The notes: generated by a model from the letters alone, not told the origin. A DNA stretch of 64,000 bases from SYOC01 sp964441775 (GCA_964441775.1 CAYTVL010000010.1:85854-149853), one strand, 5' to 3'. Positions 53,406 to 62,181 are shown, numbered from the stretch's first letter. Numbers and translations are program-made.

Positions 53406-54569
53406 ATGAGCATTAAAGGAAAAGGGGCGGTCATCGGCTTTGCGGAAATGAAACCGCAGAAAAGTTCCGGAGACAAAACGGCGCTTGGCATTATTGGCGA
53501 GGTTGCGCGGGATGCGATTGCTGACGCGGGTCTGGAGAAGAAAGATATTGACGGGCTGCTCACCGGTATTGCGTTTGGTGACTACAGTGTGTTGTGGCCG
53601 TCCGTAGTCGCGGAATACATGCGGCTCCAGCCGCGGTATTTCAGTCAAGTGGAGCTCGGCGGCGCTTCTCCGGCGGGGATGGTGTGGCGCGCAGCGGCGG
53701 CGATTGAAGCTGGCATGTGCAATACGGTCCTCTGTGTCGTGGGCGATACGTGGGGGAATCGCACCTTGGCGCTGAAGCCGCCACCGTTTCCGCGCATGGA
53801 TGCGGAATTCGACGCCCCGTATGGGCTGATCGCCGCGAATCCTGGCTATGCCTTGATCGCGCGGCGTCACATGCATGAATTTGGCACGACGCCGCAGCAG
53901 ATGGCGAAAGTCGCCGTCGATCAGCGCAAGAATGCCTGTAAGAATCCCGCCGCTATGTTTGGCAATAAAGAAATCACCATCGACGACGTGTTGAATTCGC
54001 GGATGATCGTTGATCCGTTGCACTTGTTGGAAATCGTAAGCCCGTGCTCCGGTGGTGGAGCGTTTATTGTGACCAGCGCCGAGCGGGCGAAACGAGGACC
54101 GCACAGTCCGGTCTACCTCTTGGGCGCAGGCGAAGCCGGTGGGCATTGCGGCATTACCCGCGCCCCGAGTTTGACGACCTCTTTGGTCAAGCCCGCAGCC
54201 GAAGCTGCCTTCAAAATGGCCGGCGCGTCACCAAAGGATATGGATTTCGTACAGCCCTACGATTGCTACACCATTACGGTGCTGGTGACATTGGAAGATG
54301 CTGGCTTTTGTAAAAAAGGTGAGGGCGGTCGATTTGTGGAAGAGCATGATCTTTCTTACAAAGGTGACTTCCCCTGCAACACGCACGGTGGGCAATTATC
54401 CTATGGACAGCCGGGGCTTGCCGGCGGCATGAGTCATGTGATCGAAGGCGTGCGCCAGTTAATGGGCCGCGGGGAAGGACGTCAAGTAAAGGATGCCACG
54501 ATCGGCTACGTCAACGGCAACGGCGGCATCATGAGTGAACAATGTAGTCTTGTTTTTGGAATTCAATAA
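53406..54569 (+). CDS. thiolase-like / lipid-transfer (SCP2-thiolase) family protein
   Basis: 387 residues. It has LGIIGEVARDAIADAGLEKKDIDGLL and a C-terminal THGGQLSYGQPGLAGGMSHVIEGVRQL with the catalytic His-Gly region. The usual nucleophile Cys of thiolases is not seen (VELGGASPAGMVWRA), so this is the non-condensing lipid-transfer type. The next gene encodes a DUF35 OB-fold partner, which together form known retro-aldolase or CoA-thioester complexes (for example in steroid side-chain degradation). Cytosolic. Confidence 0.87.
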   Translation: MSIKGKGAVIGFAEMKPQKSSGDKTALGIIGEVARDAIADAGLEKKDIDGLLTGIAFGDYSVLWPSVVAEYMRLQPRYFSQVELGGASPAGMVWRAAAAIEAGMCNTVLCVVGDTWGNRTLALKPPPFPRMDAEFDAPYGLIAANPGYALIARRHMHEFGTTPQQMAKVAVDQRKNACKNPAAMFGNKEITIDDVLNSRMIVDPLHLLEIVSPCSGGGAFIVTSAERAKRGPHSPVYLLGAGEAGGHCGITRAPSLTTSLVKPAAEAAFKMAGASPKDMDFVQPYDCYTITVLVTLEDAGFCKKGEGGRFVEEHDLSYKGDFPCNTHGGQLSYGQPGLAGGMSHVIEGVRQLMGRGEGRQVKDATIGYVNGNGGIMSEQCSLVFGIQ

Positions 54570-54602
54570 AATAGGCTGTAGGCTTTCTGAAGGAGTACCC
54601 CT

Positions 54603-55013
54603 ATGTCCGACTACAAAAAACCACTGCCGCGCCCAACACCAGCTTCGGCGCCTTTTTGGGACGCGGCCAAGCGCCACGAATTGCAAATCCAACGTTGCGG
54701 CAGTTGTGGGGCGCATATCTTTTATCCGCGCGAACTCTGTCCAGAGTGTTTGGCCTCTCAACTCCAGTGGGTCAAGGCCTCCGGCAAGGGAACGGTCTAT
54801 TCCTTCACCATTGCCCAACAAGCAACTCATCATGGTTTCGCGGAAGAGATTCCTTATGTGATTGCTATTGTTGAATTGGATGAAGGGCCGCGTCTGACGA
54901 CGAACATTACCGGCTGCAAGCCCGAGGAAGTGCGCATCGGAATGCCGGTCGTCGTTGCGTTTGATGACGTCACGCCAGAGCAGACGTTAGTGAAATTCCG
55001 GCCAGCATCGTGA
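54603..55013 (+). CDS. Zn-ribbon OB-fold protein (DUF35), partner of the thiolase
   Basis: 136 residues. The rubredoxin-like knuckle is CGSCGAHIFYPRELCPEC and the OB-fold follows with GKGTVYSFTIAQQ and IPYVIAIVELDEGPRL. DUF35 proteins bind CoA esters and work with thiolase-fold partners. It is 33 bases downstream of the thiolase-like gene, in the same direction, preceded by aaggag. The pair almost surely works as one complex. Confidence 0.9.
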   Translation: MSDYKKPLPRPTPASAPFWDAAKRHELQIQRCGSCGAHIFYPRELCPECLASQLQWVKASGKGTVYSFTIAQQATHHGFAEEIPYVIAIVELDEGPRLTTNITGCKPEEVRIGMPVVVAFDDVTPEQTLVKFRPAS

Positions 55014-55015
55014 GA

Positions 55016-55092
55016 AGGAATCAGAGAAACGGTGAAGGGGGAATCGGAGAGAGTCCTTTTTTCTCCGACTCCCCGATTCTCCGATTCGGGGG
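55016..55092. repeat. intergenic repeat upstream of the peroxiredoxin gene
   Basis: gaatcagagaaacggtgaag then gggaatcggagagagtc on the left face ctccgactccccgattctcc and gattcg on the right, an imperfect hairpin. It shares words with 22385-22470. It ends at the ribosome-binding site of the next gene (ggagga). Confidence 0.5.
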
Positions 55093-55101
55093 AGGAACTC
55101 T

Positions 55102-55638
55102 ATGCGAAAATTATGGTCTCTCTTAGCCGTTGTCAGTGCTCTTATCTTCGGGTCGGTGAGCGGCGTTTCCGCCGACACGGCGGAGGTAGGAAAGCCTGCG
55201 CCGGATTTTTGTCTTCCTTCAAGTCAAGGGAAAGACAAAGTCTGTCTTAAGGATTTCAAAGGAAAAGAGAATGTCGTCTTGCTGTTCTACGTTATGGATT
55301 TTACCGATGGTTGAACGGTTCAGCTCACCTCCGGTCAGGAGGCGCAGACAGAGAAAAAACTTGCTGCAAAGGTACTTGGCGTCAGTACGAACCATAAAGC
55401 ATCACAGAAGGTCTTCGCGCAACAGCTCAAGCTCGATTATCCTTTGCTGAGTGCTTTTGAGACCCCTGAGGTCATTACCAACTACGCTGGTTGGCTTGAT
55501 AAAGAGAAGCGTCTGAGCAATCGCGCGTATTTCATCATTGACAAAGAAGGTATCGTGCGTTTCAAGCGGATCATGGAAAATCCCCGGGAAATTTTGCCGA
55601 CCCCTGAGCTGGAACGCGCGTTGGCGGAAGTGAAATGA
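55102..55638 (+). CDS. peroxiredoxin, probable selenoprotein (in-frame TGA at codon 71)
   Basis: 178 residues if TGA at 55312-55314 is read as selenocysteine. It begins with a signal peptide (LWSLLAVVSALIFGSVSGVSA) and the AhpC-TSA-type fold starts GKPAPDFCLPSSQGKDK. The TGA sits in FTDG-U-TVQL, which aligns with the peroxidatic cysteine of peroxiredoxins (FT..CT). The frame continues without a stop for 108 codons with a good fold (VLGVSTNHKASQKVFAQQLK, YPLLSAFET, RAYFIIDKEGIVRF). Other cysteines are Cys37 and Cys48 and there is none after residue 71. A bacterial-type SECIS-like hairpin follows the TGA. Exported; likely reduces peroxides in the periplasm. Confidence 0.85.
55312..55342 (+). 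promoter_or_regulatory. UGA codon and candidate SECIS hairpin
   Basis: TGA at 55312-55314 is followed by cctcc (55328-55332), a loop ggtca (55333-55337) and ggagg (55338-55342), a perfect five-bp stem. The loop starts 19 bases after the TGA. In bacterial SECIS elements a small hairpin with a GGU apical loop at about this distance recruits SelB, and the loop GGUCA fits. Confidence 0.75.
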
Positions 55639-55798
55639 GCCTGAAGCGGCGAGTCTTGAGTGTTGAGGGTGGTCTGCCTTTTCCTGCAAACTCAGCTTTT
55701 TTTCTCAGGCTCCGCTTTTATTGGCTTGCGTTTTTGCTTTTCCTCATCGATAATAAGACCCCCGCACCGTGAAAGCAGGCTCCGTAAAGGAGAAGACA

Positions 55799-56575
55799 AT
55801 GCTGCCGATGACCATTCGCAACCGATTGTCCCTCGTGTTGAGTGGCATGTTACTCTTGGGTTCGCCTGCCCTGGGATTGGCGGGAGGGTCTCGTCGTGCC
55901 GCTGTCGCGAACACAGATGGGGCGACCAGCCCAAGCCGGCAATCTATTGGCGCCCCGCAAGTGTTAGAGATCCAACCAACGCAAGGGACTACGCCCTCAT
56001 CCACGGAAGACGTTTCTCTTAGCACTGTCCCTGCACCCATCGAACACTCTGTTGATGCACCTTCGTACGGCAACGGCGCTCCGCGTTCGCTTGGTTCTCA
56101 GGAGCTAGGGGGGGAAGAGAGAGGGCGCGTCGGATCGACTCAACTTCCTCCTTCTACCGAGCGGCGAAATTATTTGGGCGTTTTATATGCGACGGCTGAA
56201 GATGGGCCGAGCGGCGTCAAAGTGCTCGATGTTATTCCTGGGAGTCCGGCTGCGCGCGCCGGTTTTGAAGGCGCCAATTCTCCTACCACGAAGCAGCCGA
56301 ACGATTTTGTGAAGATTGCGCTCGTCGCTTTGACGATGTCTCCAGTGGGGGCTTTTGCTATGCCCCTCCTCGTTGCACACCAGATGTACTCGGCGAATCA
56401 TCAGTCCTCGCCCGGAGATTTGATTGTCGCGATTGGGGATCAACAAGTGCGTGATGCGGTGGAGTTCAGTCGAGAGATGCACCGCTATCAGCCGGGGGAC
56501 ACGGTGACTTTCTCCATCGTCCGTCAAGGGAAACCCTTACAAGTGCCAGTGGTGTTGGAAGAAGAGCCGTCCTAG
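55799..56575 (+). CDS. exported PDZ-domain protein with insertion
   Basis: 258 residues from ATG 55799, with aaggag upstream. A signal peptide (LSLVLSGMLLLGSPALGLAG) precedes a disordered region to about residue 120. The PDZ fold starts at YLGVLYAT and has VLDVIPGSPAARAGFEG and GDLIVAIGDQQVRDAVEFSR. Between these two conserved parts lies an insertion of about 45 residues with a hydrophobic stretch (FVKIALVALTMSPVGAFAM). This may be a membrane segment or a hydrophobic lid. No protease domain is seen, so it may be an adaptor or a regulatory protein. Confidence 0.7.
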   Translation: MLPMTIRNRLSLVLSGMLLLGSPALGLAGGSRRAAVANTDGATSPSRQSIGAPQVLEIQPTQGTTPSSTEDVSLSTVPAPIEHSVDAPSYGNGAPRSLGSQELGGEERGRVGSTQLPPSTERRNYLGVLYATAEDGPSGVKVLDVIPGSPAARAGFEGANSPTTKQPNDFVKIALVALTMSPVGAFAMPLLVAHQMYSANHQSSPGDLIVAIGDQQVRDAVEFSREMHRYQPGDTVTFSIVRQGKPLQVPVVLEEEPS

Positions 56576-56636
56576 CTGAGGCGCATGAACGGTGTCTACC
56601 CTGCCCCATTAAGGTGATTTTGTCGCGGAACCCGTT

Positions 56637-57527
56637 TCATGCTTTTGGTGCGGCTTTGCCGCTAAGGTCTCCTACTTGCGCCTTAAACGCCTTTACCGTG
56701 TTCTGCATAAGCATGGCGACGGTGACGGGACCGACTCCTCCCGGCACCGGGGTAATAAAGGCCGCTCGCTCCCGGGCTGGCGCAAATTCGACATCCCCGA
56801 CAATCTGCTTGCCGACCTGATTGATGCCGACATCGATCACCGCAGCATCTGGACGAATCCACTCACCCTTGATGACAGCCGGCGATCCGACCGCGACGAT
56901 CAAAATCTCTGCGCGCTGCACATGCTCCGCCAGTAGACCACGACGGGCCGTGGCGATGTGACAAATGGTGACAGTCGCTTGACGGTCGAGGAGCATTAAA
57001 CTGACCGGCTTGCCGACTAGCTCACTGTGTCCAACGATGACGGCCTCTTTTCCCTCCACGGTGAGACCTGTGGCGTCGAGCATGCGCATAGCGGCCAAGG
57101 CCGTGCAAGAACCAATGCGCATTTCGCCAATGAGTGCAGCGCCGACATTTTCAGGGTGCGTACCGTCGACATCTTTCAACGGGTTAATGGCGTTTACCAA
57201 AATAGAGCGTCGCAGATGGGGGGGAAAGGGTAGTTGGAGAATCACACCGGTCACTTCGGGGTCGTGGTTTAATTGGTCAACACGACGGAGGATTTCCTGC
57301 TCTTCGGCTGTGGCAGGCAGTTGATACCAACGGTATTCGATGCCGAGTTCCCGCGCCGCGCGATTTTGTGAGCGAATGTAGACTTCTATGGCCGGATGAG
57401 CGCCAACGTAGATACTCACCAGCACAGGACGACGTCCCGCTTGCAGAATGAGCTGAGGAATCTCGGTTCGCAGTTCGTCATAGACAGCCTGAGCGATGAC
57501 TTTTCCTTCGACGATGTGTGCTCCCAT
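56637..57527 (-). CDS. folD: FolD-type methylenetetrahydrofolate dehydrogenase
   Basis: 296 residues. FolD motifs are VTGVILQLPFPPHL, LKDVDGTHPENVG, GHSELVGKPVSLMLL and ITPVPGGVGPVTVAMLMQNT. Tyr50 is present but residue 54, the catalytic lysine of the YxxxK motif in E. coli FolD numbering, is Gln (YIRSQNR; codon CAA). In the human enzyme a Lys to Gln change at the same position is known to remove cyclohydrolase but keep dehydrogenase activity, so this copy may be a monofunctional dehydrogenase. It could serve one-carbon metabolism. Cytosolic; ATG at 57527. Confidence 0.87.
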   Translation of the reverse strand: MGAHIVEGKVIAQAVYDELRTEIPQLILQAGRRPVLVSIYVGAHPAIEVYIRSQNRAARELGIEYRWYQLPATAEEQEILRRVDQLNHDPEVTGVILQLPFPPHLRRSILVNAINPLKDVDGTHPENVGAALIGEMRIGSCTALAAMRMLDATGLTVEGKEAVIVGHSELVGKPVSLMLLDRQATVTICHIATARRGLLAEHVQRAEILIVAVGSPAVIKGEWIRPDAAVIDVGINQVGKQIVGDVEFAPARERAAFITPVPGGVGPVTVAMLMQNTVKAFKAQVGDLSGKAAPKA

Positions 57528-57857
57528 GCCACAAAGCTACCACTCCACCCAAGGAGAGCAAAAGGGGGCTATCAAAGTGTCTTATTCTAGACACTGACCG
57601 TCAATTTTCTCACATTTCTTGACCCTCTACGCGCTTCTCAATGACAGGAAGAGAGAAGGTTTTTCATGTACTTGGTGAAAATATAAGCAAAATCGCCTGG
57701 GATTTTGCTTTGGCAAGCCATTTGCTCACTTCGTGCCTGTGCTCCAGCTACGACCGTTGTCTCCAATGGCGTGGACCACGGAGCAAATGGAAGAACGACC
57801 AAATGACTATGAACGCAGGAAGCGAAGCCCAAGGATGGGTACAGTGAGGAGCATGTC
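57528..57857. other. 330-base stretch between folD and a small gene
   Basis: Between the divergent start of folD and the next plus-strand gene. Only short frames are present and I judge them non-coding. I see no repeat or RNA motif in it; it probably holds the promoters of both sides. Confidence 0.4.
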
Positions 57858-58220
57858 ATGATCGAGCATGAAGAAGTGCAAGAAAGTATATCGCTGGCGG
57901 AAATCATTCCCGTGCAATACAGCGATCCCGTGGCTGTGCGTATTCAATCGAGCGGAGAATATCGATTGCTCTGGGCCATTCTCGAAGACGCCATTGATTG
58001 TTACCTACGCTACGCCGATCTGCCCTCAGAGAACGCGCAAGAACAATTCCGCGAAGCCGAGGAGTGGATTGAATCGGCGGAAGAGGAATGGCCATGCAGT
58101 TTCAACAATATTTGTCGTCATTTTCAAATTGAGCCCGGCTATCTTCGCCGTGGCCTGCGGGAACGGCTCGCCGCCAAGCGTGCGGGGCGCACTGCTGCGG
58201 CGATCAAACAGGCTGCCTAG
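57858..58220 (+). CDS. small acidic helical protein of unknown function
   Basis: 120 residues. The middle has EYRLLWAILEDAIDCYLRYADLP and EAEEWIESAEEEWPCSFNNICRHFQIEPGYLRRGL, words common to an uncharacterised family that often reads FxNICxxLGLDPxYIRRGL. I recognise this phrase as a recurring bacterial family but no function is known. ATG 57858 is preceded by gaggagca. A further small ORF follows after 47 bases. Confidence 0.65.
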   Translation: MIEHEEVQESISLAEIIPVQYSDPVAVRIQSSGEYRLLWAILEDAIDCYLRYADLPSENAQEQFREAEEWIESAEEEWPCSFNNICRHFQIEPGYLRRGLRERLAAKRAGRTAAAIKQAA

Positions 58221-58267
58221 ACTCTCCTGCATTTTGTCGGCATGCTGTCGGCAAAGGAGTAGGGTGG

Positions 58268-58438
58268 ATGAAAACTTTCTTTGAGCGATTTCTTGATGAA
58301 GTGACCCGCAAGCTTGAAACTGGGGAGATTGACGAAGAAAAAGCGCAGCGCTGGATTATGGAACTTCAATCCCAGCTCCAAGATTATGCTCAACAGCATC
58401 CACAAGCTCCAATCGTGCAAATGCCGATAAAACACTAA
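58268..58438 (+). CDS. small ORF of 56 residues
   Basis: Starts at ATG 58268, about ten bases after aaggagtaggg. It encodes MKTFFERFLDEVTRKLETGE, a helical acidic stretch, ending in QMPIKH before a TAA. It is short, with no recognised motif, but has a good ribosome-binding site and follows the 120-residue gene by 47 bases. Plausibly a real gene. Confidence 0.4.
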   Translation: MKTFFERFLDEVTRKLETGEIDEEKAQRWIMELQSQLQDYAQQHPQAPIVQMPIKH

Positions 58439-58701
58439 GGTCTTTTGGTCGGACGAGCAAACACGTCTGACCAAAGAGGCTCTGCTCAGGAATCGACGCA
58501 CCGCGCACGTTCTCTAGGAATCTTTCCCTCGTCTTCTTTCTCACCTTGTTCGTATCGAGGCTGGAGAGGGCTTTCCGCGCTCCTCATCACCACCTCATCT
58601 TTCGATGTCCGTGTCTCTGTCTTCACGGTCGGGTGCTTTGACATAGGTCTCTACACTCGGGATAATGCCAGAGTACGCAAAGGAAAGACACGGGTTTGGC
58701 G

Positions 58702-58884
58702 ATGACCTTCGACGAGGTTTTCCAACAAGTACGAGAGTTCTTACAGCAGGAAGGCCGGGTGTCCTACCGGGCCTTGAAGCGCCGCTTTGCTTTGGACGAC
58801 GAGTATCTCGAAGACCTCAAGGTCGAACTCATCAAGGCCAAACGACTTGCGGTCGATGAGGATGGAGAAGTATTAGGACTTTGA
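58702..58884 (+). pseudogene. detached N-terminal domain of the second cyclase-TPR regulator
   Basis: 60 residues (TFDEVFQQVREFLQQEGRVS and on to VDEDGEVLGL, TGA at 58882-58884). It is clearly homologous to residues 1-60 of the regulator at 2694-6038: FLQQEGRVSYRALKRRFALD versus FLRQRERVSYRAVKREFDLD. In that protein the domain is fused to a cyclase; here a stop, a hairpin repeat (58917-59003) and a linker-like tract separate it from the cyclase at 59168. It can still be translated as a small free domain, so it may be functional. Confidence 0.75.
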
Positions 58885-58916
58885 GACAAAACCCACGAAC
58901 GGAAATCAAGGAGCCT

Positions 58917-59003
58917 GTCATTGCGAGGAGTCGTAGACGACGAAGCAATCTCGCAAGAATCGAAAACCTAAAGCAAAGATTGCTTCGCTCCCCTCGCAAT
59001 GAC
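58917..59003. repeat. hairpin repeat (gtcattgcgaggag family) between two parts of a regulator
   Basis: gtcattgcgaggagtcgtag acgacgaagcaatctcgcaa on the left faces gcttcgctcccctcgcaatgac on the right. It resembles a known type of genomic repeat with gcgaagcaatctc words. It stands exactly where the N-terminal domain and the cyclase would join, so its insertion probably cut the gene. Confidence 0.75.
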
Positions 59004-59040
59004 ACGTTGACGGTTTGCCAGACTGGAGGAGTTTTGTCCC

Positions 59041-59155
59041 GTAGTCCTTAGTCTGGAAAGCTAGTCTAAAGTCTAGTGTCCCGAGTCCCGAGTCTCCGCC
59101 TACAAATCCTCTAGACCCTAGACTGAGTGACTCTAAACCAGACGCCGCCGAAAGG
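59041..59155. repeat. tandem-word tract between hairpin repeat and cyclase
   Basis: Words tctagtgtcccgagtcccgagtc and ctagaccctagactgagtga repeat. The frame of the cyclase is open through it from 59045 to the GTG at 59168, encoding a Pro/Ser-rich stretch (VPSPESPPTNPLDPRLSDSK). The matching tract in the first regulator is 5753-5845. Confidence 0.55.
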
Positions 59156-59167
59156 CGGCAACTGACA

Positions 59168-62038
59168 GTGATGTTCTGCGATATCGTCGACTCGACCGCG
59201 CTGTCGGAACGACTGGACCCGGAGGAGTTTCGCGAGCTGATCCGCACCTATCAACACGTTTGTGATGAGGTGATTCACCGGTTCGATGGCTACATCGCAC
59301 AATATCTCGGCGATGGATTACTCGTTTATTTTGGCTACCCGCAGGCCCATGAAGATGATGCGCAACGGGCCGTGCGCGCGGGACTGGAGATTGCGGAGGC
59401 GATACCGGAGGTGGCCCTTCCAGGGATTCCGGTTCCCGGCCCTCCGCCGATGCGCATCGGTATTCACACCGGGCTGGTCGTGATTGGCGGCATAGGGACG
59501 CCGACGCGCTCAGAAAAGCTTGCGCTTGGTGAAACTCCCAATGTGGCCGCTCGCTTGCAGGGGCTTGCGGCTCCGAACACCGTGGTGCTCAGCGCCGCTA
59601 CGGCGCGCCTGGTCCAAGGCTACTTTGCCTTTGGTGAGTTAGGCGCTCAGCAGCTCAAGGGTCTGTCCCATCCGCTGCTGGTGTATCAAGCTTTACGCGA
59701 GAGCGGTCTCCGCAGCCGTTTACAAGTGGCGCGTCTCGCGGGGCTCACCCCTCTCGTTGGGAGGGAGCCCGAAGAGCAACTGCTTTTGCAGCGCTGGCGA
59801 CAAGCCAAAGCGGGAGCCGGGCAGGTGGTGCTCGTCAACGGCGAGGCGGGGATTGGCAAGTCCCGTCTTGTCCACGCGCTTATCGAACACCTTGCTGCCG
59901 AACCCTACGCGCGACTCGATTTACGGTGTTCCTCATATTATCAACATAGCGCCCTCTATCCTGTCGGCGACTTACTGCAACGCGCCTGCGGTCTGAAAAG
60001 AGAAGATGCTTCCAACGTGAAACTGGAGAAACTCGAAGCAGCGCTCGCCTCCTACCGAATCTCGTTGGAAGAGATTGTGCCGTTGTTTGCTTCGCTCTTG
60101 TCTCTCTCACTTGAGAAGACGCGGTTCTCCTTGCCAACCTTAACGCCTCAACAACAGAAACAAAAGACTCTGGAAGCGTCGCTGGCCGTGCTCTTGGCAG
60201 TGGCCGAGCAGCAGCCGCTGTTAATCGTCGTGGAGGATTTGCATTGGATTGATCCCTCCACGCTTGAGTTGCTGAATCTTCTCTTCGCGCGTACGCCCGC
60301 GTCTCGCATTCTCGTCGTGGCCACTTTCCGCCCTGACTTTTCTCCACCGTGGCGTGAGCACTCACACCTCACCGTGATCTCACTGACCCGTTTGGAGCAG
60401 CGGAACGTGGAGGAAATGATCCGGCAAGTCACGCGTGGGAAAACCCTTCCTCCCGAAGTATTCCAACAAATCGTGACGACGACTGACGGGGTGCCGCTTT
60501 TTGTGGAAGAGCTGACGAAGATGGTGCTTGAATCAGAGCTGGTGAAGGAGCAGGCGGACTTCTCTTCTCCTGCAGGGCCTCTGCCGCCTTTAGCCATTCC
60601 CGCTACGCTCTACGATTCCTTGATGGCGCGGCTCGACCGGCTTTCCACCGCCAAGGAAGTGGCGCAACTCGGCGCGGTAATTGGCCGAGAGTTTACCTAT
60701 GAAGCCTTGCGAGCAGTGTCGTCCCTTGAAGAAGATATCCTCCAGCGAGAATTATTGCGACTTGTCGAGGCGGAATTACTGTACCAAAGTGGCGCCCCGC
60801 CGCAAGCAATCTACATGTTTAAGCATGCGCTCATCCGCGAAGCCGCCTATCAATCCCTACTGAAAAGCGCGCGCCAGCAGCACCATCGCAATATCGCCCA
60901 AACTTTTGTCGAGCAGTTTCCTGAAGTGCGCTCTCTTCATCCGGAGATTCTTGCACATCACTATACCGAAGCCGCCTTGTTGGAGGAGGCCGTACTGTAT
61001 TGGCAACATGCTGGGCAGCGTGCGGTCGAGCGATCCGCGAATGAAGAGGCGATTACACATTTTTCCCGGGCGCTGGCGCTTGTGGAGACATTGCCGGATA
61101 CGCGCGATCGCTGCCAACAAGAGCTCGCTTTGCATATCGCGCTAGGGGCTCCATTACTGATGGCCAGAGGCTATAAGACTGCGGAGGTGGTGCAGACCTA
61201 TACTCGCGCGTGGGAACTCTGCCGCCAAATCGGCAAGAGTCCGCAGGTGATGCCGGTGCTGGCGGGACTCTTCCGATATTATTTTGCCTGTGCTGAGCTT
61301 GATGTCGCCCAGGCTTTAGGCGAGCAGACCTTACGGTTGGCGGAGCGAGGGTCAGATTCGTTTCTCTTTCTTGCCGCGCACGTCATGGTGGGAAGTGTGT
61401 TGTGTACGCGCGGAGAATTTCCTGCGGCGCGCGAACATTTCGAACGGGGCGCGGCCCTGTATACCGCGCAACCAGATCCTTCCGCTGTGTTTCTCTATGG
61501 TGACGATCCGGGAATGCTTTGCCTGACGCAACTTGGGACTGTGCTATGGTTTCTGGGCTACCCGGAGCAGGCATTGCAAAAGACCCAGCACGCGTTCGCC
61601 TTAGCGCAAAAGCTGGAGATTCCTTATATCCTCGCTGGGGCTTGGGGTTCCGCTTCTCAGCTCCATAGCTATCGCAGAGAAGGGCAAGCTGCTCTCAAGA
61701 GTGCAGAGGAGCTTTTGACGTTGGCTCTAAAGCATGGTTTTCAATATTGGACCGTGGAAGGGCAGGTCCTGAAGGGGCTCGCTCTCGCTCTACAAAATCA
61801 AGAAGAAGAGCGGTGGTTCGCCCGTGACAATCTGCTTGAACGCGACGAAACTACCGCGATGATGGGACGCGCGCGGCTGACGTGCGCGATCGCTGAAACC
61901 TGTGGTAATAGAGGACAGCCGCACGAGGGCCTGCGACTGCTCGATGAAGAGCTCGCGCTCGTCCGCCGCGATGGGACTTGCATGCATGAGGCGGAGCTGT
62001 ATCGCATCAAAGGGGAGCTGCTCCTGCAGCTTGTTTAA
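59168..62038 (+). CDS. class III adenylate/guanylate cyclase - AAA ATPase - TPR regulator, second copy
   Basis: 956 residues from GTG 59168, with ATG 59171 next to it. It starts directly in the cyclase domain (MMFCDIVDSTALSERLDPEE) with metal Asp in FCDIVDST and GDGLLVYFG. AAA/STAND follows with Walker A GEAGIGKS and Walker B VVEDLHWID. TPR helices fill the last third, ending ELYRIKGELLLQLV. It is a paralogue of the regulator at 2694-6038, and its N-terminal domain lies at 58702-58884. The domain opens without the usual RRQL lead, so the true start may be lost or alternative. The catalytic residues look intact. Confidence 0.9.
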   Translation: MMFCDIVDSTALSERLDPEEFRELIRTYQHVCDEVIHRFDGYIAQYLGDGLLVYFGYPQAHEDDAQRAVRAGLEIAEAIPEVALPGIPVPGPPPMRIGIHTGLVVIGGIGTPTRSEKLALGETPNVAARLQGLAAPNTVVLSAATARLVQGYFAFGELGAQQLKGLSHPLLVYQALRESGLRSRLQVARLAGLTPLVGREPEEQLLLQRWRQAKAGAGQVVLVNGEAGIGKSRLVHALIEHLAAEPYARLDLRCSSYYQHSALYPVGDLLQRACGLKREDASNVKLEKLEAALASYRISLEEIVPLFASLLSLSLEKTRFSLPTLTPQQQKQKTLEASLAVLLAVAEQQPLLIVVEDLHWIDPSTLELLNLLFARTPASRILVVATFRPDFSPPWREHSHLTVISLTRLEQRNVEEMIRQVTRGKTLPPEVFQQIVTTTDGVPLFVEELTKMVLESELVKEQADFSSPAGPLPPLAIPATLYDSLMARLDRLSTAKEVAQLGAVIGREFTYEALRAVSSLEEDILQRELLRLVEAELLYQSGAPPQAIYMFKHALIREAAYQSLLKSARQQHHRNIAQTFVEQFPEVRSLHPEILAHHYTEAALLEEAVLYWQHAGQRAVERSANEEAITHFSRALALVETLPDTRDRCQQELALHIALGAPLLMARGYKTAEVVQTYTRAWELCRQIGKSPQVMPVLAGLFRYYFACAELDVAQALGEQTLRLAERGSDSFLFLAAHVMVGSVLCTRGEFPAAREHFERGAALYTAQPDPSAVFLYGDDPGMLCLTQLGTVLWFLGYPEQALQKTQHAFALAQKLEIPYILAGAWGSASQLHSYRREGQAALKSAEELLTLALKHGFQYWTVEGQVLKGLALALQNQEEERWFARDNLLERDETTAMMGRARLTCAIAETCGNRGQPHEGLRLLDEELALVRRDGTCMHEAELYRIKGELLLQLV

Positions 62039-62181
62039 CAAGAGCATCAGCGCCTTAGCACAGGCAGCCCTCCAGCCTCTCTACACCCAAGGCCTTGTCT
62101 CACAACCGTCAGGCGGTTGCAGCCCTACTAGTCCTTCGTTAGGTTGACAGCAGAGATTCCTACATGAAGGAGCATATACGT

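Noticed and set aside
55312..55314. TGA as a plain nonsense mutation
   Set aside because: The position at the peroxidatic cysteine, the open frame after it and the hairpin favour selenocysteine, though absence of sel genes elsewhere would revive this reading.
58882..58884. TGA after the detached N-terminal domain as selenocysteine
   Set aside because: No peroxidatic-type site, no hairpin of the right form, and the downstream frame is not homologous there.
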